DNA of 64,000 nucleotides from Novosphingobium lentum NBRC 107847 (GTDB lineage Bacteria; Pseudomonadota; Alphaproteobacteria; Sphingomonadales; Sphingomonadaceae), in NCBI RefSeq assembly GCF_001590965.1, contig NZ_BCTW01000017.1, forward strand, positions 50,545 to 114,544. Direction: 5' to 3'. The translations under genes were made by a program, and so were the position numbers. Numbering within the stretch: the stretch's first letter is position 1; every line of letters begins with the position of its first letter. Under the pieces are notes generated by a model that had not been told where the DNA came from, did no database searches, and saw only the letters and a list, made by a program, of their open reading frames with translations. Positions 26,841-35,219 of the stretch are shown here, one piece after another.

Positions 26841-28968
26841 CGGCTATACCGCACGGCATCAGGACCGGCTGTGGGCCCTGCTTCCCGCGATCTACCGCAC
26901 GGTGGACCTGCCCGACGGTGCGGGCCCGCTGCACGAGATCGTCGATCGCATCGGCGGGGAATTCGCCAACCTGCGACGCGGCATCGACCGGTTGTGGGAC
27001 AACCAGTCGATCGAGACCTGCGATGACTGGGTCATTCCCTACATCGGCGACCTGCTCGCCACGCGGCTGGTGTCGTGCCTCGATGCGCGGGCGCAGCGGC
27101 TCGATGTCGCCAAGACGATCTACTACCGGCGGCGAAGCGGGACGCTGGGCCTGCTCGAGGAGCTGGCCGCCGACATCGCGGGGCACGACGCGCGCGCGGT
27201 CGAATTCTTCCGGCGGCTGGGCCGCACCCGCCACCAGTTCGATCCGGCGATCGGCCCGGTGCCGACCTACCATCCCGGCGACGCGCCCGGATCGGCGGTG
27301 ATCGAGGGGCTGGCGGGCGCCACATCGGGCACGCCAGCGGGCGGTTATGCCGATCTGCGCAACAACTATCCCGCGCGCAACAGTGCGGGCGCGTTCGACG
27401 AATATGCCCATACCGCCGACTTGCGGCGCGGCGTCCAGTCGGCCGGCTGGCACAACATCCCGCACCTGGGGGTGTTCATCTGGTGGCTTTACGCCTTCCC
27501 GATCCGGGCCGCGACGCCGGTGAGCAACGGGGCGACGCCGCCGTGCTTCAGCTTCGATCCGTCGGGGCGGCGCATCCCGCTATTCGCGCGGTCGAGCCGG
27601 ATCGACGACCTCAGGATCACCGGTTTCGGCGAGGACTGGATCAGCCCCGACGAGTGGAACCTGCCAGTCCGGGTGCGCGAAACGCTGTGGTGCGCCTATC
27701 CCGACGAGCTGTACCCCGTGTCGTTCGCGGTCGACCTCACCGGCGGCCCCACCCCCGCCCCGCGCCCGCGCGGCGACGTACGCATCCATCCCGAAACCGG
27801 CGTGTTCAGCTTCGTCGATCCCGCCGACACCACCTCGCCGGTGGTCGATTACCACTTCGGCTTTTCCGCGCGGATCGGTGCGGGCGGGTTCGACGAACGC
27901 GTGCTGTCGATCATCGACCAGCCGCCGATCTCGGCGTCGGTCACCGGCGGCAGCGGGCTCGACGCCGCGCTGGCGGCCATCGCCGGGACCGAAACGGTCG
28001 AGATCGCGGATTCGCTAACCTACCCGGGCATCGCCGCCGCGCTGGTCCTGCCGGTGCCCCCCGCCGCGCCCGCGCCCGCCGTCGTCATGGTCCGCGCGCA
28101 CAACCAGAAGCGCCCGGTGATCCGCTGGGCGGGCGGAGGAGCCAGCTGGATCATCACTGGCCAGGGCGGCAGCCTGGTGCTGCAGGGGGTGTGGCTGCAG
28201 GGCGCCGACATCGTGCTGCGCGGCGTGTTCGACACGGTTCACTTGCGCCTGATGACGCTCGATCCGGGCACGCAAGGCCGTTCCGGCGCGCCGTTCGACA
28301 CCGCGATCGACGGGATGGCGCTGGCGCCGGTGACGCTGTGGATCGAGGGCGAGGTGCAGGACCTGGTGCTGGAGCGTTCGATCACCGGGCCGATCCGGGC
28401 GCGCGGCAACGGTTTCGTCGAGCGGCTCTCGGCCAGCGACAGCATCATCCAGTCGATTGCCGTCCCGCCCGCGCCTTCCGCCGCGCCATCTCTCGCGCCG
28501 TCGCTGGTGCCGGTCGTCCCCGCGATCGAGGGCACATCGGGCGAAGTCAGCCTGGCGCGCTGCACCGTGCTGGGCCCGATCGCGGTCCACCGGTTGAGCG
28601 CGACCGAATGCATCATGGATGACGTCGCCACGGTCGAGGACACCCAGCACGGCTGCGTGCGGTTCAGCGCCTATGCCGACGGCAGCGTGCTGCATGCGCC
28701 GTACCGCTCGGTCAGGGTGCCGCCGCACGGACCGCTGTTCCGCAGCCGCCGGTTCGGCGATCCCGACTACGCCCGCCTCTACCGCCTGGCCGACCACGCG
28801 ATCATCGCCCCGGCAGACGGCGATAGTATCCTCGGCGGTGCCGAAAACGAATCCGAAATGGGTGCTTTCAAGACCGAGAACATCCCGCTGCGCAAACGCG
28901 GGCTGGCGGCGAAGTACGAAGAGTACGCTCCCCTCGGCATCTATCCGGTGTGGATCGATGCCGACTAA
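26830..28968 (+). CDS. Tail-I-like baseplate protein with beta-rich C-terminus
   Basis: A 712-residue protein. The N-terminal ~140 residues (LWALLPAIYRTVD, LHEIVDRIGGEFANLRRGIDRLWD, WVIPYIGDLLATRLV) resemble P2 gpI/T4 gp53-type tail proteins that sit beside the J proteins. From about residue 380 it becomes repetitive beta-strand sequence (GVFDTVHLRLMTLDPG, EVQDLVLERSITGPI, GEVSLARCTVLGPIAV), perhaps a short beta-helix facing outward. The C-terminus (GGAENESEMGAFKTENIPLRKRG) looks conserved-like. It may be the attachment point for a receptor-binding protein. Confidence 0.78.
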   Translation: MADDGYTARHQDRLWALLPAIYRTVDLPDGAGPLHEIVDRIGGEFANLRRGIDRLWDNQSIETCDDWVIPYIGDLLATRLVSCLDARAQRLDVAKTIYYRRRSGTLGLLEELAADIAGHDARAVEFFRRLGRTRHQFDPAIGPVPTYHPGDAPGSAVIEGLAGATSGTPAGGYADLRNNYPARNSAGAFDEYAHTADLRRGVQSAGWHNIPHLGVFIWWLYAFPIRAATPVSNGATPPCFSFDPSGRRIPLFARSSRIDDLRITGFGEDWISPDEWNLPVRVRETLWCAYPDELYPVSFAVDLTGGPTPAPRPRGDVRIHPETGVFSFVDPADTTSPVVDYHFGFSARIGAGGFDERVLSIIDQPPISASVTGGSGLDAALAAIAGTETVEIADSLTYPGIAAALVLPVPPAAPAPAVVMVRAHNQKRPVIRWAGGGASWIITGQGGSLVLQGVWLQGADIVLRGVFDTVHLRLMTLDPGTQGRSGAPFDTAIDGMALAPVTLWIEGEVQDLVLERSITGPIRARGNGFVERLSASDSIIQSIAVPPAPSAAPSLAPSLVPVVPAIEGTSGEVSLARCTVLGPIAVHRLSATECIMDDVATVEDTQHGCVRFSAYADGSVLHAPYRSVRVPPHGPLFRSRRFGDPDYARLYRLADHAIIAPADGDSILGGAENESEMGAFKTENIPLRKRGLAAKYEEYAPLGIYPVWIDAD

Positions 28969-28985
28969 CCCCAAGGACCTTTGTC

Positions 28986-31865
28986 ATGGCCAGTGACCGC
29001 GCCCGGATCAGCTATGATCCCTCCCGCGCCTACCGCAGCGTCATCGCGCAGCAGGGACGCGTGACGCTGGAAGCCGACGTCAACGAACAGGCGCTGATCG
29101 GCGGCGAGGCGCTGCGGCTGGAGACGATCGATATCGTCGGTCCCGCCGGCACGCCCGACGATGGCTACAAGGTCATCGGCGCCGCCTCGCTCGGCCAGAT
29201 CACCGTGGGCGCGGGCACGTATTACCTCGGCGGCTGGCGGCTCACGCTCGATGATGCGGTCAAGCTTGGCCAGCAGCCCGACTGGCTGGACGCCCCGCCG
29301 CTGCCCGAGGGCGGGAACGCGCTGGTTGCGCTGCTGGTGACCGAGCAGAGCGTTTCGGCGACAGAGGATCAGGCGTTGCGCGAAGTGGCGCTGGGCGGCC
29401 CCGATTCCGCATCGCGGACGCGGTTGCTGCAGCAGTTCCCGCTGATCCCGATCGAGGGCGATACGTGCGCCAGCGCGGCCTCGATCGTCGCCAAGCAGCT
29501 GGCCGCCGAAGGCGTGACCATCGATCCCGCCAGCTTCGAACTGCTGTCAGGTGCGCGGCTGCTGGTCGATTTCGTCAAGGATCAGGTGCCGCCCGATCCC
29601 TGCACCCCGGTCGCGGCGGGGGGCTACCTCGGCGCCGACAACCAGCTGATCCGCGTCACCGTGATCGCCTATGACGCGGCCAAGAACGCGGGCCAGCTGC
29701 TGTGGGGCCGCAACAACGCCTCGATCCTCTATCGCGCGACCACCGCATCGGCCACGCCCACGCTGCTGACGCTGCAGGGCGTGCCGATCGACCAGGAGCA
29801 CGCGCCGCAGCAGAACCAGGCGGTCGAAGTCCTGCGCAGCTGCGCCGAACTGAAGGACGGCGCGTTCGTGCCCGCCGACATCCGCGACCGCAACTTCGTC
29901 GCAGCGGGCGCAGGCTTCGTCACCACCGTCGCGGTCGCCTACGATTTCGATCAGGGCACGCTGACCCTGACCGACGCGCTGCCAGCCGAATACGTCAACG
30001 ATCCCAATCCGCTGTTCCTGCGGCTGTGGGATGCGATCGTGCCGTTCAGCGGCGGGGCTGCCACCCCGCTCGACAGCACCAGCGGCGTGACCGTGACCGT
30101 CACGCTGCCCGCGCTGCCCGCGCTGCCCACGACGATCGCGGCGCGGCCGTTCTGGCGGTTTGCCGTGCGGCCCGATACGCCGGCGCAAGTCTATCCGGTG
30201 CGCTACCACGAAGCGCCGCAGCCGCCCGACGGGCCGCGCCAGTGGCTGGGCGACCTGGCGGTGATCGGGGCGACGGGCCGGGAAAGCATCGATGTGCTGG
30301 CCGATTGCCGCCCGACGTTCGTCCCGCTGACCAAGGAAAAGTGCGGCTGCTGCGGGCTGACGCTCGACCCGCAAGGCGTGGATGCACGCGGCGGGCTGCA
30401 GGCGGTGGTGGATTCGCTCAAGGGCGGTCCGGCGGTGCTGACGCTGAAACCCGGCGAATACGTGCTGCGCCGCCCGCTGGTGCTGACCGGCGATCACGCG
30501 CGGCTGGTGATCGAAGGCTGCGGCTTCGGCACCTCGATCAACGCCGATCCGCAGGAACTGAACGCGTTCGTGTTCGGCCTGATCATCATCGCCAAGGCCG
30601 ACGCCGTGACGTTGCGCGGGCTGGAGATCGACGTGCCGCTGGTGCCCAATGGCAAGGAAGGCGGCACACTGTCAGGCGTGATCGTGATCAATTCGGGCTT
30701 CGTCGTGATCGAGGATTGCACATTCGGTCTCGCCGCGCCGAAGAACGGCAAGCTGCTGGGCGCGGTGCTGGGCGGCGGCATCACCATTGCGGGCCGCGCG
30801 GCAGAACTGACCGTGCGCCGCAACCGGTTCGTGGGCAAGGCGATCTTCGCCAACGGTACGGTCTGCGGGCTGCTGGCGGCGGTCAACACGCAAAGCATCA
30901 GCACCTCGCTGATCGGCGTGGACATCAGCGACAACTTTTTCGAGCGATTGACCGCCGGGATCGTCGCGTTCGCCCGGCTGGGCGAGTTGCGTTGCACGTT
31001 CAACCGCATCCGCGAGTGCAAGACCGGGATATTCCTGGCCGATCCGATCGTGGGGGCGGCCAATTCGTTTGCCAAGCACGCGATGGGCCAGGCGCAGACG
31101 CATCCCGAAATCGCGCAGGCGGTGGAGCGCGGCTATCCGGTGCACTTCCTCGCCGCGATCTCACCCCATGGCATGGCAACGCCGCCGGGAGAGCCCACGG
31201 CAGCGCCGACGGGTTCGCCCAGCGCGCGCGCGGCCTTGCTCAAGGAGATGACGGCCGCAGGCACCGCAGCGTTCAACGCGGTCGTCAACGCCCGCACGCA
31301 AGGCGCAACAGCCGCGGCGGCACGGGCAGAAGCGGCGCCCACGCCTGCCGCTTCGGCCAAGGCCAAGGTCGATACGAAGATTTCGGCGATGCGCGCCCAG
31401 TATCTCAGCGATCTGGCGCATGTCGAAGCCGTGTCGGTCGCGGCGCAGCTTGCCACCCGCCACGTGACGGCGGTGCTGCACATCGCCAACAACGACATCG
31501 CGCTCGTCGCCACCGACGCCAAGGCAGCGCCCGGTATCGGCATCGCGATCCTGCGCTCTCCGCAGGACGACACCAGCATGGTGATGCTGAGCAGCAATCG
31601 CGTGGTCTGCGCCGACAACCGCACGCTGGCCGGAACGCTGTTCTTCCCGACCATGGCCACGGTCACCGGCAACATGATGGCGCACCCCACCAGCAATACG
31701 GGCACATCCGGCCAGCTGCCGGTGTTCATCGCCATCGGCCTGGAAGGCGGGCACTATGCCTACAACGGCAACGTGTTCAGCCGGGGCGCGACGATCCTGC
31801 CGCCGCGCACGTTCCCGCAGCCCGACCCGAAAGACTTCTGGCCGTTCCTCAACACGGAGACGTGA
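28986..31865 (+). CDS. DUF6519 protein with right-handed beta-helix
   Basis: A 959-residue eCIS-associated protein. The N-terminus (RISYDPSRAYRSVIAQQGRVTLEADVNEQ) is the DUF6519 signature. A CGCC cluster lies near residue 452, followed by a parallel beta-helix at about 475-720 (GPAVLTLKPGEYVLRRPLV, VTLRGLEIDVPL, FVVIEDCTFG). An Ala-rich, probably coiled-coil insert is at about 743-825, then more beta strands. The ATG at 28986 begins the family motif. With no classical Afp13 fibre in the operon, this is the best candidate for the surface-binding fibre or baseplate decoration. That role is inference. Confidence 0.75.
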   Translation: MASDRARISYDPSRAYRSVIAQQGRVTLEADVNEQALIGGEALRLETIDIVGPAGTPDDGYKVIGAASLGQITVGAGTYYLGGWRLTLDDAVKLGQQPDWLDAPPLPEGGNALVALLVTEQSVSATEDQALREVALGGPDSASRTRLLQQFPLIPIEGDTCASAASIVAKQLAAEGVTIDPASFELLSGARLLVDFVKDQVPPDPCTPVAAGGYLGADNQLIRVTVIAYDAAKNAGQLLWGRNNASILYRATTASATPTLLTLQGVPIDQEHAPQQNQAVEVLRSCAELKDGAFVPADIRDRNFVAAGAGFVTTVAVAYDFDQGTLTLTDALPAEYVNDPNPLFLRLWDAIVPFSGGAATPLDSTSGVTVTVTLPALPALPTTIAARPFWRFAVRPDTPAQVYPVRYHEAPQPPDGPRQWLGDLAVIGATGRESIDVLADCRPTFVPLTKEKCGCCGLTLDPQGVDARGGLQAVVDSLKGGPAVLTLKPGEYVLRRPLVLTGDHARLVIEGCGFGTSINADPQELNAFVFGLIIIAKADAVTLRGLEIDVPLVPNGKEGGTLSGVIVINSGFVVIEDCTFGLAAPKNGKLLGAVLGGGITIAGRAAELTVRRNRFVGKAIFANGTVCGLLAAVNTQSISTSLIGVDISDNFFERLTAGIVAFARLGELRCTFNRIRECKTGIFLADPIVGAANSFAKHAMGQAQTHPEIAQAVERGYPVHFLAAISPHGMATPPGEPTAAPTGSPSARAALLKEMTAAGTAAFNAVVNARTQGATAAAARAEAAPTPAASAKAKVDTKISAMRAQYLSDLAHVEAVSVAAQLATRHVTAVLHIANNDIALVATDAKAAPGIGIAILRSPQDDTSMVMLSSNRVVCADNRTLAGTLFFPTMATVTGNMMAHPTSNTGTSGQLPVFIAIGLEGGHYAYNGNVFSRGATILPPRTFPQPDPKDFWPFLNTET

Positions 31866-31867
31866 CG

Positions 31868-33364
31868 ATGGGTTGCTCGTCCTGCACGACGCTTTCGCCC
31901 GACCGGGGGCGGCAAGGCGCGGTGACGCCCGATGCATCGGATGTCAGGCGGCGCGCGGCCACGCCGAACGCAGCGGGCAACCAGGCGCATCTGCGTCGGC
32001 TGGCGGTGGGCGGGCAACCGTTGCAGGCCAAGCTGACCATCGGCGCGGTCAACGATCCGCTGGAACACGAGGCCGACGCGGCGGCCGACCGGGTGATGCG
32101 CATGGCCGATCCGGGAGCGACGCTGTCGTCCGGTCCCGGTGCGCTCCAGCGCAAATGCGCGGCGTGCGAGGACGAGGAGCCCATCGTCAGGCGCCGGGCG
32201 GCGGGCGCCGACGTCGCGGGAGAAGCCGCGCCGCAGGCCGTCCACGACGTGCTCAACATGTCCGGCAGTGCGCTGGACCCGGCGACGCACGATTTCATGG
32301 CGAGCCGGTTCGGCACCGACTTCAGCGACGTGCGCATCCACACCGATGCGCAGGCCGCGCAATCCGCCGCAGACGTGGGCGCGCGCGCCTATACCGTGGG
32401 CAGCAATGTGGTGTTCGGAGCCGGGCAGTACGATCCGGCGGGAGAAGGCGGCCGCCACCTGCTGGCGCACGAACTGGCGCACGTGGTGCAGCAAAGTGCC
32501 GGAACGATGGGGGTACAACGCGATCTTGCCACGCCGCCGCCCGCAGTAGCGCCCGCCGCGCAAACTGACCTCACGCCCGCACAGATCCAGGAGGCGATCC
32601 GCTTCAACACCGGCTTCTATGACGACGCCAACACCCGGTTGATCCAGTCGATCCTGGGCGGCGGCGTCACGGGACGATGGACCGCCGACAACATCACCGC
32701 CATCGCCGCCACGCAGGAAGAATACGGGTTGAAGAAGGACGGCAAGATCGGCCCGGACACGTTCGATTTCATCACCCGCGAACAGACGGCGGAAAACTTG
32801 CCGACCGACACCGCCAACTGCCTGACCGCGTTCCGCGTCATCCCGTTTCCCGTGCTCAGCGACACCACGCCGGGTCCGAACGGCAGGACGCGGATCCAGG
32901 GTCACCACAAGATCGAAGCCCGGTTTTCCTCGCGGTGCGACTGTTCGCAGTTCGAATACCGGCAGTTCATCGCCGGTGTCGCCACCGGATCGCGCGGCGG
33001 GGCCATCCAGGACCTCAGCGCCCAGTTCGGCCATATCCCGGGCGGCGCGCTGCCGGTCGCGATGACCGAGGATGGCAACACGACGTGCGCGGCGCGCAAC
33101 TATGGCCATCGCAACCAGCCCGGACTGGCCGCCGATACGGTCCAATGCGGTGAAAACCACTACACCGACGGCGATGGTACGGAAAACCAGGCGAGCGGCT
33201 GTGTCTATCGCGGTGAGGACCATCCCCAGCTTATCGTCAACGGTTTGCAGACCGGCGATACCACCGATCTGCTCGTCCAGTTTCGCGGCGAGATCCGCCG
33301 GGCCGGCACGGTTATCGAGACGAAGACGTGGACCGATATCGATACCAGCGTCGTCACACCCTAG
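31868..33364 (+). CDS. DUF4157 (eCIS core) protein, candidate cargo
   Basis: A 498-residue protein. Order: Cys-containing N-terminus (MGCSSC), element GNQAHLRRL at 37-45, DPLEHEADAAADRVM near 63, RKCAACEDEE near 94, and the DUF4157 domain about 120-212 with a zinc-protease-like HELAH near 200. A peptidoglycan-binding-1-like domain follows (TQEEYGLKKDGKIGPDTFDFI, about 280-300), then a Cys-rich C-terminal domain I cannot assign. DUF4157 is strongly linked to eCIS loci and often sits N-terminal to effectors. The C-terminal region would then be the functional payload. It is two bases after the DUF6519 gene. Confidence 0.85.
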   Translation: MGCSSCTTLSPDRGRQGAVTPDASDVRRRAATPNAAGNQAHLRRLAVGGQPLQAKLTIGAVNDPLEHEADAAADRVMRMADPGATLSSGPGALQRKCAACEDEEPIVRRRAAGADVAGEAAPQAVHDVLNMSGSALDPATHDFMASRFGTDFSDVRIHTDAQAAQSAADVGARAYTVGSNVVFGAGQYDPAGEGGRHLLAHELAHVVQQSAGTMGVQRDLATPPPAVAPAAQTDLTPAQIQEAIRFNTGFYDDANTRLIQSILGGGVTGRWTADNITAIAATQEEYGLKKDGKIGPDTFDFITREQTAENLPTDTANCLTAFRVIPFPVLSDTTPGPNGRTRIQGHHKIEARFSSRCDCSQFEYRQFIAGVATGSRGGAIQDLSAQFGHIPGGALPVAMTEDGNTTCAARNYGHRNQPGLAADTVQCGENHYTDGDGTENQASGCVYRGEDHPQLIVNGLQTGDTTDLLVQFRGEIRRAGTVIETKTWTDIDTSVVTP

Positions 33365-33382
33365 GAGACGGGATAGCGTCCG

Positions 33383-34276
33383 ATGACACCGGCCCCTGCC
33401 AACACGATCGCCCCAACCCGTCCGGTTGCGAACGCGCCGGTCTCGAAACCCGCGATTGCCTCCGCACCGCAGGTGCGCGTCGGCAACCAAGCCCACCTGC
33501 GCCGCCTCACGCCCGCGCCGACCATGGTGCAGCGCGACGGGCCGGACGTTCCGCTCAAGGAGGCCAAGAAGGAGGACGCGGTCGATCCGCTGATCGGCGG
33601 GGTCAAGGAACTGGCGTCGAAAGCCGCCGATACGCCGCAGATCAAGGACACGGCGATCGACGTGGCCAAGCAGATCGCCCTGCCGATCTGGAACGGCGCC
33701 AGCACCGGCGACAAGGCTGCGCTGGTCGTCGGCGGGGCGTCGCTGGTGCTCCCGGCCGCCGGCGCGCTGCTGAGCGATCCCAACGGGCGCAAGGCGCTGT
33801 CGGGGCTGCCGCTGGGCGCGCCGCTGTCGCTGGTGCCGTATGCCGTGTTCAGCGGCTTCAGTTATGACCTGCCCAAGACCAAGAGCGAACCGCTGCTGCT
33901 GCACTTCAGCTTCAAGGGCGACGATTACCTCGACCTGATTCACGCCAAATATTCGAGCGTGCCCAAGATGACGCTGTCCTTCGACATGACGGTGTCGGTC
34001 ACGCCCGACTACAAAGTGGCGCTGCCGTTCGGACTAGTCAAATTCAGCCCGCTGCCCGGCGTGACGCTGGGTGGCGGCTATGGCGTGACCAGCGACCTGC
34101 CCGACCTGATCTCGGGGCCATCGGGCGCGCTCGCGCCGTACAAGGCGCTGCCGACCCCGGCCCTGCCCGCCCCGCGCGCCGGCGCTGCCGGGTTCATCTC
34201 GATCGATTTCACCAAGATCGATGCGTTGCGCCCGATCTTCGCGCCGCTGGTGCTGGACATCGGCGACAAGCGCTGA
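33383..34276 (+). CDS. Orphan eCIS-operon protein, candidate cargo
   Basis: A 297-residue protein of unknown fold at the end of the operon. Its N-terminal 52 residues (Pro/Ala-rich, VGNQAHLRRL at about 33-42, then TMVQRD) repeat elements found before and after the DUF4157 domain in the preceding gene's product, but the DUF4157 core is missing. The middle has an amphipathic helix and a hydrophobic stretch (ALVVGGASLVLPAAGALL). The C-terminal half is beta-rich (LLLHFSFKGDDYLDLI, MTLSFDMTVSVTPDY) and ends FAPLVLDIGDKR. The shared element suggests a second cargo. No toxin motif is recognised. Confidence 0.7.
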   Translation: MTPAPANTIAPTRPVANAPVSKPAIASAPQVRVGNQAHLRRLTPAPTMVQRDGPDVPLKEAKKEDAVDPLIGGVKELASKAADTPQIKDTAIDVAKQIALPIWNGASTGDKAALVVGGASLVLPAAGALLSDPNGRKALSGLPLGAPLSLVPYAVFSGFSYDLPKTKSEPLLLHFSFKGDDYLDLIHAKYSSVPKMTLSFDMTVSVTPDYKVALPFGLVKFSPLPGVTLGGGYGVTSDLPDLISGPSGALAPYKALPTPALPAPRAGAAGFISIDFTKIDALRPIFAPLVLDIGDKR

Positions 34277-34280
34277 GGCA

Positions 34281-35219
34281 TCATCGGCGCGGAAACACGT
34301 TCGCGCGGCTGTAAAGCGAATGCGCCTGCGCCGCGCGCAGCGGCCCGCGCCAGCGTTCCGTATTGCCCAGCCAGCGGTCGATCAGCTTCACGGCTGCTGC
34401 GGGGTCTTCCGCCAGCCGTCGCTCGATCGCGGCGAGGTCCGTCGCGGCGCCATCCAAGCCTGCGGTCGCGCGCCGGGCGGGTGTCTGCTGGTAGCGTTCG
34501 TCGATCAGCCCCAACGTGGAGCGCGCCGACGACACCATGAGACGCGCGGTCTCGCCGTCACCCGATGCGGCCACTGCGCGCGCGGTGCGCAATGCCTCGT
34601 CCACGCGGGCGAGGTCGTGATCGAGATCGAGCGCGACTTGCGCGCCGCAATGGTTCGGCGAGAGCGCGCGGACATAAGCCGCAAGCCCGGTGATGGTCGC
34701 GGGCGTGGGCTCGGGGCCGTCGAATTCCTGCGTCACCAGGCCGTGGATGAAGTGTTCGAGCTGCTGGCTCGCTGCGTCCTGATCCACTTTCAGCCGCGAT
34801 TTCGGGCCGCTGAGGTCGGGGATCGGCTTGGGATTGAACACCCCGTCGCCGCGATGCGAGCTCATGATCGAGGATGTGACGTCGGCAGTGCCGGGGTCGC
34901 CCGAAAGGCCCGGGAACATGAAGGCCGGATTGCCATGCCCGCCGCGATGACATGCGTTGCACGACAGCCCCGCCCGCGCCGCCTGTCCGCCCAGCAGCAG
35001 CGGCGCACGGAACGCCGCGCGGCCGATGGCGATGCGTTGCGCGGTGGGGCTGTCCATGGCAGCGGCAAGGCATTCGCCCGGTTCGGTGGTCAGCACTTTG
35101 GCAAGCTGGCCCGGCACCGACCAGCGCGCGGCGCGCAGCGGCGGCACGCCCGCAGCCGCCCCGATCAGCGGCAACATGGCAGCCGCGATCAGGAAGCGTT
35201 TGATCGCCGGACGATCCAT
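34281..35219 (-). CDS. Periplasmic c-type cytochrome-like protein
   Basis: A 312-residue exported protein with one haem-c site, CNACH at residues 87-91, after a signal peptide (FLIAAAMLPLIGAAAG). The region around the site (ARAGLSCNACHRGGHGNPAFMFPGLSGDPGTADVTSSIM) resembles di-haem peroxidase or MauG-like cytochromes, but I find only one CxxCH. The C-terminal half is helical and Ala-rich. I chose the ATG at 35219, where the signal peptide begins. Its 5' end overlaps the TPR gene by 31 bases, so the two are co-transcribed. Electron transfer to a partner is likely; its identity is unknown. Confidence 0.75.
   Translation of the reverse strand: MDRPAIKRFLIAAAMLPLIGAAAGVPPLRAARWSVPGQLAKVLTTEPGECLAAAMDSPTAQRIAIGRAAFRAPLLLGGQAARAGLSCNACHRGGHGNPAFMFPGLSGDPGTADVTSSIMSSHRGDGVFNPKPIPDLSGPKSRLKVDQDAASQQLEHFIHGLVTQEFDGPEPTPATITGLAAYVRALSPNHCGAQVALDLDHDLARVDEALRTARAVAASGDGETARLMVSSARSTLGLIDERYQQTPARRATAGLDGAATDLAAIERRLAEDPAAAVKLIDRWLGNTERWRGPLRAAQAHSLYSRANVFPRR

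Noticed and set aside
29702..31867. Very long N-terminal extension of the DUF4157 protein frame
   Set aside because: It overlaps the DUF6519 gene in another frame and reads as Arg/Gly-rich nonsense; the ATG at 31868 fits the operon spacing.
11143..34276. Interpretation as a prophage or type VI secretion system
   Set aside because: No capsid, portal, terminase, integrase or lysis genes, and no TssJLM membrane complex or ClpV. DUF4255, the Afp15-like ATPase and DUF4157 point to an eCIS.
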